From Candidatus Woesearchaeota archaeon (GTDB taxonomy: Archaea > Nanobdellota > Nanobdellia > Woesearchaeales > JAGVZT01): 47,707 nt of DNA. The DNA lies in the NCBI GenBank assembly GCA_018302335.1, contig JAGVZT010000024.1, forward strand, positions 1 to 47,707, given 5' to 3'. The first letter of the stretch is position 1. Each line of letters begins with the position of its first letter. The notes beneath the pieces are model-generated. The model did not search any database. It saw nothing but the letters and a program-made list of their open reading frames with translations, and was not told the origin of the DNA. The translations under genes and the position numbers were made by a program. Positions 39,630 through 47,707 of the stretch are shown here, piece after piece.

Positions 39630-40478
39630 AATGCCCGCCCTGGGTGACGATGACATGGTCGAGCACCTCGATGCCCAGCAGTTCCCCCGCCTTGACCAGG
39701 GTCCTGGTGATTGCCGCATCCTCGTCGCTCGGCGTGGGGTCCCCTGAGGGGTGGTTGTGTGCCAGCACCACCGCCGCTGCGCTTTCCTGGAAGGCCACCT
39801 TGAAGATTTCCCTGGGATGGACCAGGGAAGCGTTCAGGCTGCCGATGGTGATGACGCGCTTGCAGAGCAGCCCGTTCCTGGCGTCGAGATAGAGCCCGAG
39901 GAAGTGCTCCCGCGTCTGGAGTCCGAGTTCCGGCCGGAGCAGCTCAGCGACGTCCTTGGCGCTCCTGATGCGCCTGCGCTCCTGGTGCACCGAGGCCCGG
40001 CGGCCAAGCTCGAAGGCCGCGATGATGGAGCAGGCCTTGGCGTCGCTCACCCCGCGGAAGCGGCACAGCTCCCCCACCGAGGCCATCGCCAGTCGTGACG
40101 GAGGCATCTCTGCAAGGATTCCCGAGGCAAGTTCAGCCACCCGCTGCCCTCTCGTGCCGGTCCCGAGCAGGATACTCAGAAGCTCAATTGCGCTCAGGGA
40201 GCCCGCTCCCCGCGCGATGAGGCGCTCTCTCGGACGCTCATCCTCCCCGTGGTTGTTTTCCACTGACACCATGCTCGGCAGCGGATTAAAATGGATTGCG
40301 CATTCGGAACCGGATGTTTTCCGGCTTTTCTTCACCTTTTTTGAGTAGTTTCTAATGGAAAGTTTTATAAGCGGGAAATTTCCCCCCCATCCACAAAAAT
40401 CGCAGGTTGGGGGCAAAACGTTCGGACCTGCCATGCAGGCGAGGACGTGCCTGACTGCGGGACATGGGGGCATAGCGA

Positions 40479-40613
40479 ATGCTGGAAGACATGGACAAAC
40501 GGGTGCTCAGCACCCTGAAACGGAAGAAGCGTTCGTTCGAGGCGCTCCTCAGCAAGCGCCAGCTTGACGACACTGATCTCGTCGAGCTGGATGAAATCTT
40601 CCTTGCCGAATGA
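40479..40613 (+). CDS. small charged protein, 44 aa
   Basis: MLEDMDKRVLSTLKRKKRSFEALLSKRQLDDTDLVELDEIFLAE; TATA-like gttttataagc about 110 bp upstream. Confidence 0.45.
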   Translation: MLEDMDKRVLSTLKRKKRSFEALLSKRQLDDTDLVELDEIFLAE

Positions 40614-40649
40614 GCGCGGCGACACGGATTGCGCCCGGTGCAGCCTGAG

Positions 40650-40719
40650 GAAGCGATGCGGTGGCGCTGCCCCGTCATTCCGGCCGGACAGACCGGAACT
40701 CCTGCGGGCTTCCGGCCGA
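40650..40719 (+). repeat. intergenic palindromic element copy 13 (divergent)
   Basis: gaagcgatgcggtggcgctgccccgtcattccggccggacagaccggaactcctgcgggcttccggccga. Confidence 0.65.
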
Positions 40720-40788
40720 TGTTCTGAGCACATTCTGCACAACGCGACGCCGAAAGCTTTTTAGCCCCTGCCCCAGCCCGTTCCGCCC

Positions 40789-41043
40789 ATGGACTACGAC
40801 CTCGAGCTCGACCGGGTATGCTCGGAGGTGGAGCGGCAGGGGGCGAAGCTCGTCTGCATCCAATTGCCCGATGGCCTCAAGCCCCGGGCGGGGGAGATTG
40901 ACCGCTCCATCCGGCAGCGCACCGGAGCGAGGGTCATCATCTGGGCAGGCTCGTGCTTCGGGGCATGCGACGTCCCCGTGGAGCTCGAACGCATCGGGGT
41001 GGACCTCCTGGTGCAGTTCGGCCACAGCGAGTGGAGGTTCTGA
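40789..41043 (+). CDS. Dph2-like N-terminal domain only (truncated diphthamide synthase-like ORF)
   Basis: AKLVCIQLPDGLKPRAGEIDRSIRQRTGARVIIWAGSCFGACDVPVELERIGVDLLVQFGHSEWRF then stop. Confidence 0.75.
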   Translation: MDYDLELDRVCSEVERQGAKLVCIQLPDGLKPRAGEIDRSIRQRTGARVIIWAGSCFGACDVPVELERIGVDLLVQFGHSEWRF

Positions 41044-41435
41044 TGCTTTCTGCGGCAGTGGCCCTCCTCGGGCTCCCTGCGGGGTTCCTGCTGGCACGCC
41101 TGGCCAGGGAAGAGGTGGTCATGGCACGCCCCTACCTCCGCGTCCTGCGCATCGTGCTCGCTGCAGGGGCACTCTGGGCAGGGATGCCGCCTGGCTTCCT
41201 CGCGCTTCGCATCCTCGCGGCAGTCCTGGCGCTCGCCCTGCTGGAATGGAGACTTTTCCCGTATTCTTATTTGGCGTGGGGTTTCCTGCTGGGCATCGGA
41301 GATTCTGCCGCGCTCTCCTCGCTGGTCTTCCTGTTCGGCCTGGTCGAGGTCTCTGTCAGGCGTGCTGATGGAGCCTCGCTGGGATGGAAGGACGCGCTCT
41401 TCCTGCCGGGATTCGCTCTTGGACTCCTCCTCTGA
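41043..41435 (+). CDS. multi-pass membrane protein, hypothetical
   Basis: 130 aa, hydrophobic; start overlaps the Dph2-like stop (TGATG). Confidence 0.65.
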   Translation: MLSAAVALLGLPAGFLLARLAREEVVMARPYLRVLRIVLAAGALWAGMPPGFLALRILAAVLALALLEWRLFPYSYLAWGFLLGIGDSAALSSLVFLFGLVEVSVRRADGASLGWKDALFLPGFALGLLL

Positions 41436-41461
41436 CCCCGAAGAAAGCCCCCTATGAAGCT

Positions 41462-41526
41462 CCCGGCCGCAGTGCCCTAAGGGTTCCGGATTGTCGTGCA
41501 GGAACGGAGATTCTCCCGGTGCGTGG
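41462..41526 (-). repeat. intergenic palindromic element copy 14
   Basis: Reverse complement ACGCACCGGGAGAATCTCCGTTCCTGCACGACAATCCGGAACCCTTAGGGCACTGCGGCCGGG. Confidence 0.75.
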
Positions 41527-41776
41527 CGGAGAGTGCCCCTGACTGCCTTCGTCGGAAGTGCCATCTGCTTTGCGGATAATACGCTATTTTCATAAAAATA
41601 CTTTATATTTTTGTGATTTATCCCCCTTCTGATGCAGGCAAAACGTAAGATAGAGGAGGATTGTAGCAAAAAGCATTATAAAGGACGATTGAACCCCGTG
41701 CGGGCGGGGGGGATGTGCAGGTTTCCCAGGCACTACCACAGGACTGCGATAGACAGAAAGACTGGAGGCAACGACT

Positions 41777-42799
41777 ATGACGAGACCAGGACAGTCCCCG
41801 GATTACCGGGGGAATGAGGGCGACGAGACAACGCGGGAGGTCATCAGGTACGGCAAGATAGGGTGCGCTGCGGTCGGAGGAATCGCGGGCATCGTCGCCC
41901 TGTTCAGCTCCTTCTACACCGTGGGGAGCAGCGAGGTCGGCATCGAGACGCGCCTGGGGGTATATGACCAAACCACCGGTCCGGGGCTGCACTTCAAGGT
42001 GCCGTTCCTGGAGGGCGTGCGGGTCATGTCCACCCAGGAGATTCAGCGCACCGAGGTTGGCTTCCGCACCCTCGAGGAGCCTGGCGCGGATGGAACAGGG
42101 GGAGAGTACAGAACCGCGGACAGCGATGAGGAGATGGAGCACGAGGCGAAGATGCTCACCGCGGACGAGAACATCGTCATGGTCTCCGCGAGCGGGCAGT
42201 ACCGCGTCGTAGACCCCAAGGACTGGATGTTCAATGCGGCAAACCCAAAGGACCTGGTGCAGAACGCCATGGAGTCCGCGGTGCGGCAGGTGGTCGGCAA
42301 CCACAGCATCGACGAGGTCCTCACCACGGGCAAGGAAGCCATGCAGAGCGAGATTGCGAGCATCTGGCAGGCCCTGCTCAACGAGTACGACATCGGCGTC
42401 GATGTCGCGAACGTCCAGCTCCAGAATCCCCAGGCTCCCTCGGACGTCTCCCAGGCGTTCACTGACGTGCAGAACGCAGAGCAGGAGCGCGAGCAGCGCA
42501 TCAACGAGGGGCAGGGCTACCTCAACGAACGGCGTTCAGCGGCTGAAGGCCAGAGACGCACCCTGCTGGAGGACGCCGAGGGGTACAAGTCCCAACGCAT
42601 CAACACCGCGACGGGAGATGTCGCGTGGTTCAGCGCGCTGCTCGAGGAGTACGAGCGCTCGCCTGAGGTCACCCGAGAGAGACTGTACATCGAGACCATG
42701 AAGGAGATCTACCCTCAGCTGAGGATTTTCATCATGGATGAGGGGTCCGACAACGGCTTGCTGCAGTTCCTGGACCTCACACGGGAGGAATCACCATGA
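41777..42799 (+). CDS. hflK: SPFH/Band-7 protein, HflK-like
   Basis: TM segment then SSFYTVGSSEVGIETRLGVYDQTTGPGLHFKVPFLEGV; SD-like ggagg upstream. Confidence 0.82.
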   Translation: MTRPGQSPDYRGNEGDETTREVIRYGKIGCAAVGGIAGIVALFSSFYTVGSSEVGIETRLGVYDQTTGPGLHFKVPFLEGVRVMSTQEIQRTEVGFRTLEEPGADGTGGEYRTADSDEEMEHEAKMLTADENIVMVSASGQYRVVDPKDWMFNAANPKDLVQNAMESAVRQVVGNHSIDEVLTTGKEAMQSEIASIWQALLNEYDIGVDVANVQLQNPQAPSDVSQAFTDVQNAEQEREQRINEGQGYLNERRSAAEGQRRTLLEDAEGYKSQRINTATGDVAWFSALLEEYERSPEVTRERLYIETMKEIYPQLRIFIMDEGSDNGLLQFLDLTREESP

Positions 42800-43890
42800 A
42801 AACCGGAAAAATCATCGTGGGAGCGACGGCGGGAATCGCCGCCCTCATCGGCCTGAGTGGCTTCTATACCGTCGACGAGAGGCACCAGGCCATCGTGAGC
42901 CAGTTCGGAGTGCCGGTGACCATCGTGGTCGGCTCTGACGTCGCGGGCCAGGCTGACCCGGAGCGGATTGCGGATGTCAGCGTGGCAGTTCGGCAGTACG
43001 AGGAGAGCCATGGGCTGCCGTTAGACTCCATCGAGGTGGTGGGCGGGCCGGGCATCCTGAGCACCGGACTGCGGTACCACACCCCGCTGCTGCAGGGGGT
43101 GCGGACCTTCGACGACCGCAAGCTGATTTACAGCTCGGAGCCCGAAGCGGTGGGCACGAGGGACAAGCGCCAGCTGGTAGTGGATACCTACGCGACCTGG
43201 CGCATTGAGGACCCGCTGCTGTTCAGCCTCACGGTGCAGGACGTCAACGGCGGGATGCGTGCGCTGGACGACATCATCTACTCGGCGCTCCGTGTGGAGA
43301 TGGGGAAGTACAACCTCCACGAAGTCGTCCGAACGAACAACAACACGGTGTACAGCATCGAGGGAGAGCTGAAGCTGCCCACGGTCACCTACGGAAGGGA
43401 GAGCATCTTCAACGACGTGGTGAACAGGGTCAACAACGGCCTCACCACCCCCGACGGACAGAGCATCACCGGCGCGAACAACTACGGCATCGAAGTGGTG
43501 GATGTGCGCATCATCCTGAGCGAGCTGCCCGAGTCGAACGAGCAGGCAGTCTACCAGAGGATGATATCCGAGAGGGGCCGCATCGCGAGCCTCTACCGGA
43601 GCCAGGGAGAGGCAGAGAAGGCTGCGCTCACCGCCAAGGCCAACCGCGAGTACACCCAGATAACCTCAGGGGCGTATGCCCTCGCAGAGGAGACTCGCGG
43701 AGAAGGAGACGCTGAAGCTGCGCGGATTTACGCCGATGCCTACGGAGAGAACCCAGAGTTCTTCCGGTTCATCCGGACGCTGGAGGCGTACAAGGAGGCC
43801 TTCGCCAACGGGAACACCACGGTGGTGATGCCGTCCGACACGGAGTTCAACCAGTTCCTCCTGGGCTTCCCCGAGGGTCAGAGCGAGTAG
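42796..43890 (+). CDS. hflC: SPFH/Band-7 protein, HflC-like
   Basis: GFYTVDERHQAIVSQFGVPV; YATWRIEDPLLF; MISERGRIASLYRSQGEAEKAALTAKANREYTQI; ATGA overlap with hflK-like gene. Confidence 0.85.
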   Translation: MKTGKIIVGATAGIAALIGLSGFYTVDERHQAIVSQFGVPVTIVVGSDVAGQADPERIADVSVAVRQYEESHGLPLDSIEVVGGPGILSTGLRYHTPLLQGVRTFDDRKLIYSSEPEAVGTRDKRQLVVDTYATWRIEDPLLFSLTVQDVNGGMRALDDIIYSALRVEMGKYNLHEVVRTNNNTVYSIEGELKLPTVTYGRESIFNDVVNRVNNGLTTPDGQSITGANNYGIEVVDVRIILSELPESNEQAVYQRMISERGRIASLYRSQGEAEKAALTAKANREYTQITSGAYALAEETRGEGDAEAARIYADAYGENPEFFRFIRTLEAYKEAFANGNTTVVMPSDTEFNQFLLGFPEGQSE

Positions 43891-45050
43891 AGCAGCACAG
43901 GCAGGAGGAGGCAGCCGAGGAGCATCCTCCTCTTGACCCCTGCTTTCACGCAGAGCACCCCAAGCGCGCTCGCGGCGAGCAGCAGCGGAAGGCCCTGCCA
44001 GCCGCAGAGCGCTCCCACGAGGGCGGAGACCAGTGCGAGCACCGCCAGAGACATCCCTCTCCGCGGGATGCGCTCCAGCACAGGAAGCGCTCTCCGCGCG
44101 AAGAGCAGCACCGCGAGCGATGCGAGGGCAGCGGAGAGGAGCATCCAGCCGAGCAGCGACGAGTCCGGCTGCACCATCGCTCCCGCTGCGATGACCGCAC
44201 CGTCTCGCGCCTTGCCAAGCGAGACCAGGGAGAGCACGCTCACTCCCAGGCTCATCGTCGCGACGGCTCCTACGAGAGCGATGCTCGCCGTCGAAGAAAA
44301 ACGGGAGAGAGCGAGGGAGAGCGCAGCCGCCTGGCTCCTTCCCACTCCAGGGAGAAGCGCGAGCACGAGCGAGGAGAGCGTCGCTCCGGAGAGGATGCGG
44401 CCCCACTCCGACAGGCTCAGAGAGATGATGGAACGGCTCTGCTGCCTCGGCAGCCCCTCGGCGCCCTGGAGCAGGAGAGAGGCGCAGCCGAAGAGCCCGC
44501 TCATCAGAGGGAAGACCGGCTCCTTCAGGCCGGGCTGGGTGAAGGCGATGATGCCGAGGCATCCCGCGAGAAGGAATATGCTTACGTTGCGGATGGTGCC
44601 TCGCACGTCGCGGCCGTCCAGGAGCTTCGCGCAGAGGGCCAGGAGAATCCATCCTTTGTAGGGCGAGATGCGCGCCATGAGCAGCGGCAGCGCGACGAGC
44701 AGCACGCGCGAGGCAAGCGCGGCGAGGAGCAGGCCGGCAACAGAGCCCTGGAGCCAGAGCCGCACCGCCTCGAGAGCGAAGCCCCGCTCGGCGAGCTTCT
44801 GCGCGGGAAACGCGCTCACTGCCCCCTCTTCGTCGACTGCGAGCAGCATGCTCGGGATGATGTCCGCGCAGCTCTGGCTCACCGCAAGGGAGAGGAGGAA
44901 GACCGCGACGCCAGGCGAGAGCCCGGTCTCCGCGAGGAGGGCCTGTTGGCTCACGGCGAGCGCAGCGAAAAGGTTCGCGTGCAGCCCGGGCACGAGACCG
45001 GTGAGCAGGCCGAGGGCGGTGCCGGCGAGCGCGGCGAGCAGGAGGGCCAT
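43878..45050 (-). CDS. TctA/DUF112-like multi-pass membrane protein
   Basis: GTALGLLTGLVPGLHANLFAAL; LLPGVGRSQAAALSLALSR; about 10 TM segments. Confidence 0.75.
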   Translation of the reverse strand: MALLLAALAGTALGLLTGLVPGLHANLFAALAVSQQALLAETGLSPGVAVFLLSLAVSQSCADIIPSMLLAVDEEGAVSAFPAQKLAERGFALEAVRLWLQGSVAGLLLAALASRVLLVALPLLMARISPYKGWILLALCAKLLDGRDVRGTIRNVSIFLLAGCLGIIAFTQPGLKEPVFPLMSGLFGCASLLLQGAEGLPRQQSRSIISLSLSEWGRILSGATLSSLVLALLPGVGRSQAAALSLALSRFSSTASIALVGAVATMSLGVSVLSLVSLGKARDGAVIAAGAMVQPDSSLLGWMLLSAALASLAVLLFARRALPVLERIPRRGMSLAVLALVSALVGALCGWQGLPLLLAASALGVLCVKAGVKRRMLLGCLLLPVLLYSL

Positions 45051-45127
45051 GCACGCGCGTCGCCTGTGGGGAATTTAACCGTATCCCGACTTTTTCCGGA
45101 GGATTTCCGGTCTCGCGGAACATCCGG

Positions 45128-45466
45128 CTAGGGAAGAAGCGTGATGCGGTCAGCGATGAGCTGCTGCCTGCCGCGCCAGAGCTGGCTGCGCCCTTCGACC
45201 TTCACGCGAATCCCGGGACGCAGGCTGAGATTACGCTCGACGAAAGCGGTGATGTCCAGCAGCTCCTCGGTCCGCACCGTGAGACGCTGGCTTCCGTTCA
45301 TCTCCGATACCCTCTCGACTCCTCCCTCTGCGCGGAAAGCGTCCGCGTCGCAGGACACCGCCTTCCGGGGAATCTCCTCCGGTGCTGCGAGCAGGATGAC
45401 AACCCCGAGGAGGAAGGCGCCGAGCGCCGGAAGAAGAGAGCGCTGCTCCTGGGTGAAGAATCGCAT
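45128..45466 (-). CDS. membrane-anchored hypothetical (possible OB-like) protein
   Basis: MRFFTQEQRSLLPALGAFLLGVVILLAAPEE... start at 45466. Confidence 0.6.
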   Translation of the reverse strand: MRFFTQEQRSLLPALGAFLLGVVILLAAPEEIPRKAVSCDADAFRAEGGVERVSEMNGSQRLTVRTEELLDITAFVERNLSLRPGIRVKVEGRSQLWRGRQQLIADRITLLP

Positions 45467-45518
45467 GATAAGCAGAGCGAGCACTCCTTAAAGAGCGTGC
45501 GTGCCGAAAATCCGGAAA

Positions 45519-45827
45519 CTATACGAACTCGAGACGCTTCGCGCGGAAGCCTTCGCCGATGATCTGCGCCTTCTTGCAGGTCGAGCACCGGTACCGCAGG
45601 TCCACCTTCTTCGATGCCTTCTTGCCGGTCATCTTGAAGCTGCTCACTGCGGGCTTCGAATACCTTCCGCGGTTCCCATGGCCCCTGGCCTGGCCCCGGA
45701 GCCGGGCGCGGTGCTTGCTTCCGTAGGTGAGGCTGCTCGCGTTGCGCTTCTTGTTCAGCTCCACCTTGTGAGGGGTGTGCTTCTTGCACTTCGGGCAGAA
45801 GCGGTTCATGGTCTTGGGAAACTTCAT
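45519..45827 (-). CDS. rpl44e: 50S ribosomal protein L44e
   Basis: MKFPKTMNRFCPKCKKHTPHKVEL; KVDLRYRCSTCKKAQII. Confidence 0.96.
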   Translation of the reverse strand: MKFPKTMNRFCPKCKKHTPHKVELNKKRNASSLTYGSKHRARLRGQARGHGNRGRYSKPAVSSFKMTGKKASKKVDLRYRCSTCKKAQIIGEGFRAKRLEFV

Positions 45828-45887
45828 GGCAGCCGGGAGCGGATTGCCCTTTTTAAAGGTTACTCAGGGCGTCGGGGAAAGAGTACG

Positions 45888-45959
45888 CTCGGCCGCATGG
45901 GGGAGAATGTCCGCCTTTCCGCCCAGACAGCGCGAAACCCATGCGGCATTCCGGCCGAG
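45888..45959 (+). repeat. intergenic palindromic element copy 15
   Basis: ctcggccgcatgggggagaatgtccgcctttccgcccagacagcgcgaaacccatgcggcattccggccgag. Confidence 0.85.
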
Positions 45960-45994
45960 GTATGGGAGGTTTTCTGCAAAGCGGCCGGCCGCGC

Positions 45995-46588
45995 CTACTG
46001 GAGCGCCTGGGCGCGACCCTTGCGCACCAGAAGCTCCCCTATCTCCCTGGGAAGATTGGCCATCTCGCCCGGCTCGAATGGTCCGTAAATCTCGAGGGCC
46101 GTGCCCAGGAACTTCGGGACATGCGCCTGGAACTGCACCATCAGGGCATCGGCTTCCGGTCCGGGAGGCGCCTGCTCGGCAGGAGGAGCCGTCAGCTTAC
46201 CAGGCTCCTCTCCCTTCAGCAGCCGGGCGAGAACCTCCTTGCGGGTGTGCTTCAGAAGGTCCCGGACCTGCTCGAACAGCTCCCGCTCCGGGGGGAGCAT
46301 CGTGTCCATAGACGGCTCAGAGCCCCTTGCAGCGGCGGCGGCGAGCTGGAGCAGCTTGGTCTCCCGGCGCTCGTAGATGTCCCGCACGAGACGATGGACG
46401 TTCTGGAGCTGCTTCGCGGTCTTCTCTCGCTCTGGGCTCTCCATGAGCTTGTTCTTCTCCTGGAGGTACTGCACGAGCTCGACGTAGAACTTCTCCGGGA
46501 GCTGCTGGAGGTTGTCCTTGCCCTCGTTCCTGGAGAGGTCGAAGAGCGTCTCGTAGGTGATGTTGACGGTGACGCTCCCCATGCGCAT
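45995..46588 (-). CDS. archaeal GINS complex subunit-like protein (Gins51/15 type)
   Basis: ITYETLFDLSRNEGKDNLQQLPEKFYVELVQYLQE...IYERRETKLLQLA; TATA-like cttataaga upstream. Confidence 0.75.
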   Translation of the reverse strand: MRMGSVTVNITYETLFDLSRNEGKDNLQQLPEKFYVELVQYLQEKNKLMESPEREKTAKQLQNVHRLVRDIYERRETKLLQLAAAAARGSEPSMDTMLPPERELFEQVRDLLKHTRKEVLARLLKGEEPGKLTAPPAEQAPPGPEADALMVQFQAHVPKFLGTALEIYGPFEPGEMANLPREIGELLVRKGRAQALQ

Positions 46589-46648
46589 CAGGTCGGATGC
46601 GCTTCTTATAAGCTTTTGCGCAGGATTCGCGGACAGCGTCGAGGAGAC

Positions 46649-46690
46649 AGCCGCATGGGGACGATTTCCGGCACGCCGGCGAGACTGTCC
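46649..46690 (+). repeat. intergenic palindromic element copy 16 (partial)
   Basis: agccgcatggggacgatttccggcacgccggcgagactgtcc. Confidence 0.6.
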
Positions 46691-46739
46691 AGGCGACCTG
46701 GGCGAGGGCTTTTTAAAAGAGAGCAGCTTCCCTGATGGG

Positions 46740-47707
46740 ATGATTTCCGTGCAGCGCGAGCACCTGCGCTTCGCATCGAGCCCTGAAGGGGCGAAGGGGC
46801 TGTACTACAACTACTTCGAGTTCGACCTTCTCCGGGAGGAGCTTGAGCGCATCGCTCCCTTCCGCGTCGAGGGAGGGGCGCTGCTCTTCGAAGGCGACGA
46901 GAACCGGGTGACCCGGAGGGCGCACCAGCTCCTCGACTGGAAGCTCGCGTCGCTCAGGAGCAGGATAAGCCGGAATCCCACCCTTTATGTGGACCAGGCG
47001 TCCGGGATACCTCTCATCGGCAGCCTCAGTTTTGGTCTGATTGACCGCAACTCCACCTGCGTCGAGGTGCGGCCGAACACGGGGTGCAATCTCCGGTGTG
47101 TGTATTGCTCCGTGGGAGAGGGGCTGAATACCTTCAACAAGGGGGAGTATCTAGTGGATGCTGATTATCTTGTCGAGGGGCTTGCGGAGCTCATCAGCTT
47201 CAAGGGGTGCGCTGTCGACGTGCACATCGGCTCCCAGGGCGAGCCGACCCTGTATGCGCGTCTGGAGGAGCTGCTCCGCAAGATACGCTCCCTGGACGTC
47301 AGGACCATCTCCCTGGTGAGCAACGGGGTGCTGCTCAGCCCGGAGCGCGTGGCAGCCCTGGCGGATGCCGGCCTGGACCGGCTGGACCTCTCCCTGAACG
47401 CCCTGACCCCAGAGAAGGCGAAGGAGGTGGCGGGCTGCCGCTATGACCTTGAGCATGTGAAGCGCGTGGCAGAGGCCACGAAGAGCAGAATGGAGCTGCT
47501 CATCGCGCCGGTGTGGATTCCGGGGCTCAACGACGCGGAAATGGGGCCGCTCATCGAGTTCGCAAAGTCACTCGGCGCAAGGATAGGAATCCAGAACTAT
47601 CTTCCGTACCGTTTCGGCCGCAATCCCACGAAGCCGATGCCCATGGACAGCTTCCTGGAGCAGCTCAGGGAGCTGGAAAAGAAGCATGCGTGCAAGCTGC
47701 TCCTTGG
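46740..47707 (+). CDS. radical SAM protein, partial (runs off window end)
   Basis: ATG 46740; open to window end; CNLRCVYCSVGEG motif; IGSQGEPTLYARLEELL; TATA-like ctttttaaaag upstream. Confidence 0.88.
   Translation, partial: MISVQREHLRFASSPEGAKGLYYNYFEFDLLREELERIAPFRVEGGALLFEGDENRVTRRAHQLLDWKLASLRSRISRNPTLYVDQASGIPLIGSLSFGLIDRNSTCVEVRPNTGCNLRCVYCSVGEGLNTFNKGEYLVDADYLVEGLAELISFKGCAVDVHIGSQGEPTLYARLEELLRKIRSLDVRTISLVSNGVLLSPERVAALADAGLDRLDLSLNALTPEKAKEVAGCRYDLEHVKRVAEATKSRMELLIAPVWIPGLNDAEMGPLIEFAKSLGARIGIQNYLPYRFGRNPTKPMPMDSFLEQLRELEKKHACKLLL

Noticed and set aside
43666-45123. 485-aa minus-strand ORF overlapping the TctA-like gene
   Set aside because: Arg/Ala/Pro-rich out-of-frame translation; the other minus frame encodes coherent TM segments

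Overview
Gene-dense, GC-rich archaeal chromosome segment, possibly from a DPANN-type lineage (inference). Archaeal markers include TATA/leaderless promoters, ribosomal proteins S13-S4-S11-RpoD-tRNA-Leu-L18e-L13-S9, S2 and L44e, RadA/RadB, EF-1beta, GINS, Sec61beta, NAC, CDC48 and an archaeal RNase P RNA. It also carries genes more typical of bacteria: gyrA, radC, scpB, an hflK/hflC-like SPFH pair, gluconokinase, DUF4256, and a low-GC methyltransferase/nuclease pair. Two things stand out. (1) A convergent two-operon cluster (about 10.68-20.27 kb) encodes mostly small single-TM proteins with an N-terminal [K/R]G + hydrophobic segment resembling archaeal class III signal peptides. It also encodes an SLT-type lytic-transglycosylase-like protein, an M23/LytM-like peptidase and Cys-rich surface proteins, and looks like an undescribed cell-surface or cell-interaction apparatus. 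(2) A family of about 16 dispersed, imperfectly palindromic intergenic elements (about 60-80 bp, ends CGGCCGCAaTGC...GCATtGCGGCCGG, core TCCGG-AT-CCGGCGAGACAaCGCGGAA) sits between genes, often just after stop codons or just before promoters. Other notable points are a truncated Dph2-like gene, a probable frameshift in a TRAM protein, and a gyrA/radC 3' overlap. All calls come from reading motifs by eye; no database search was run.
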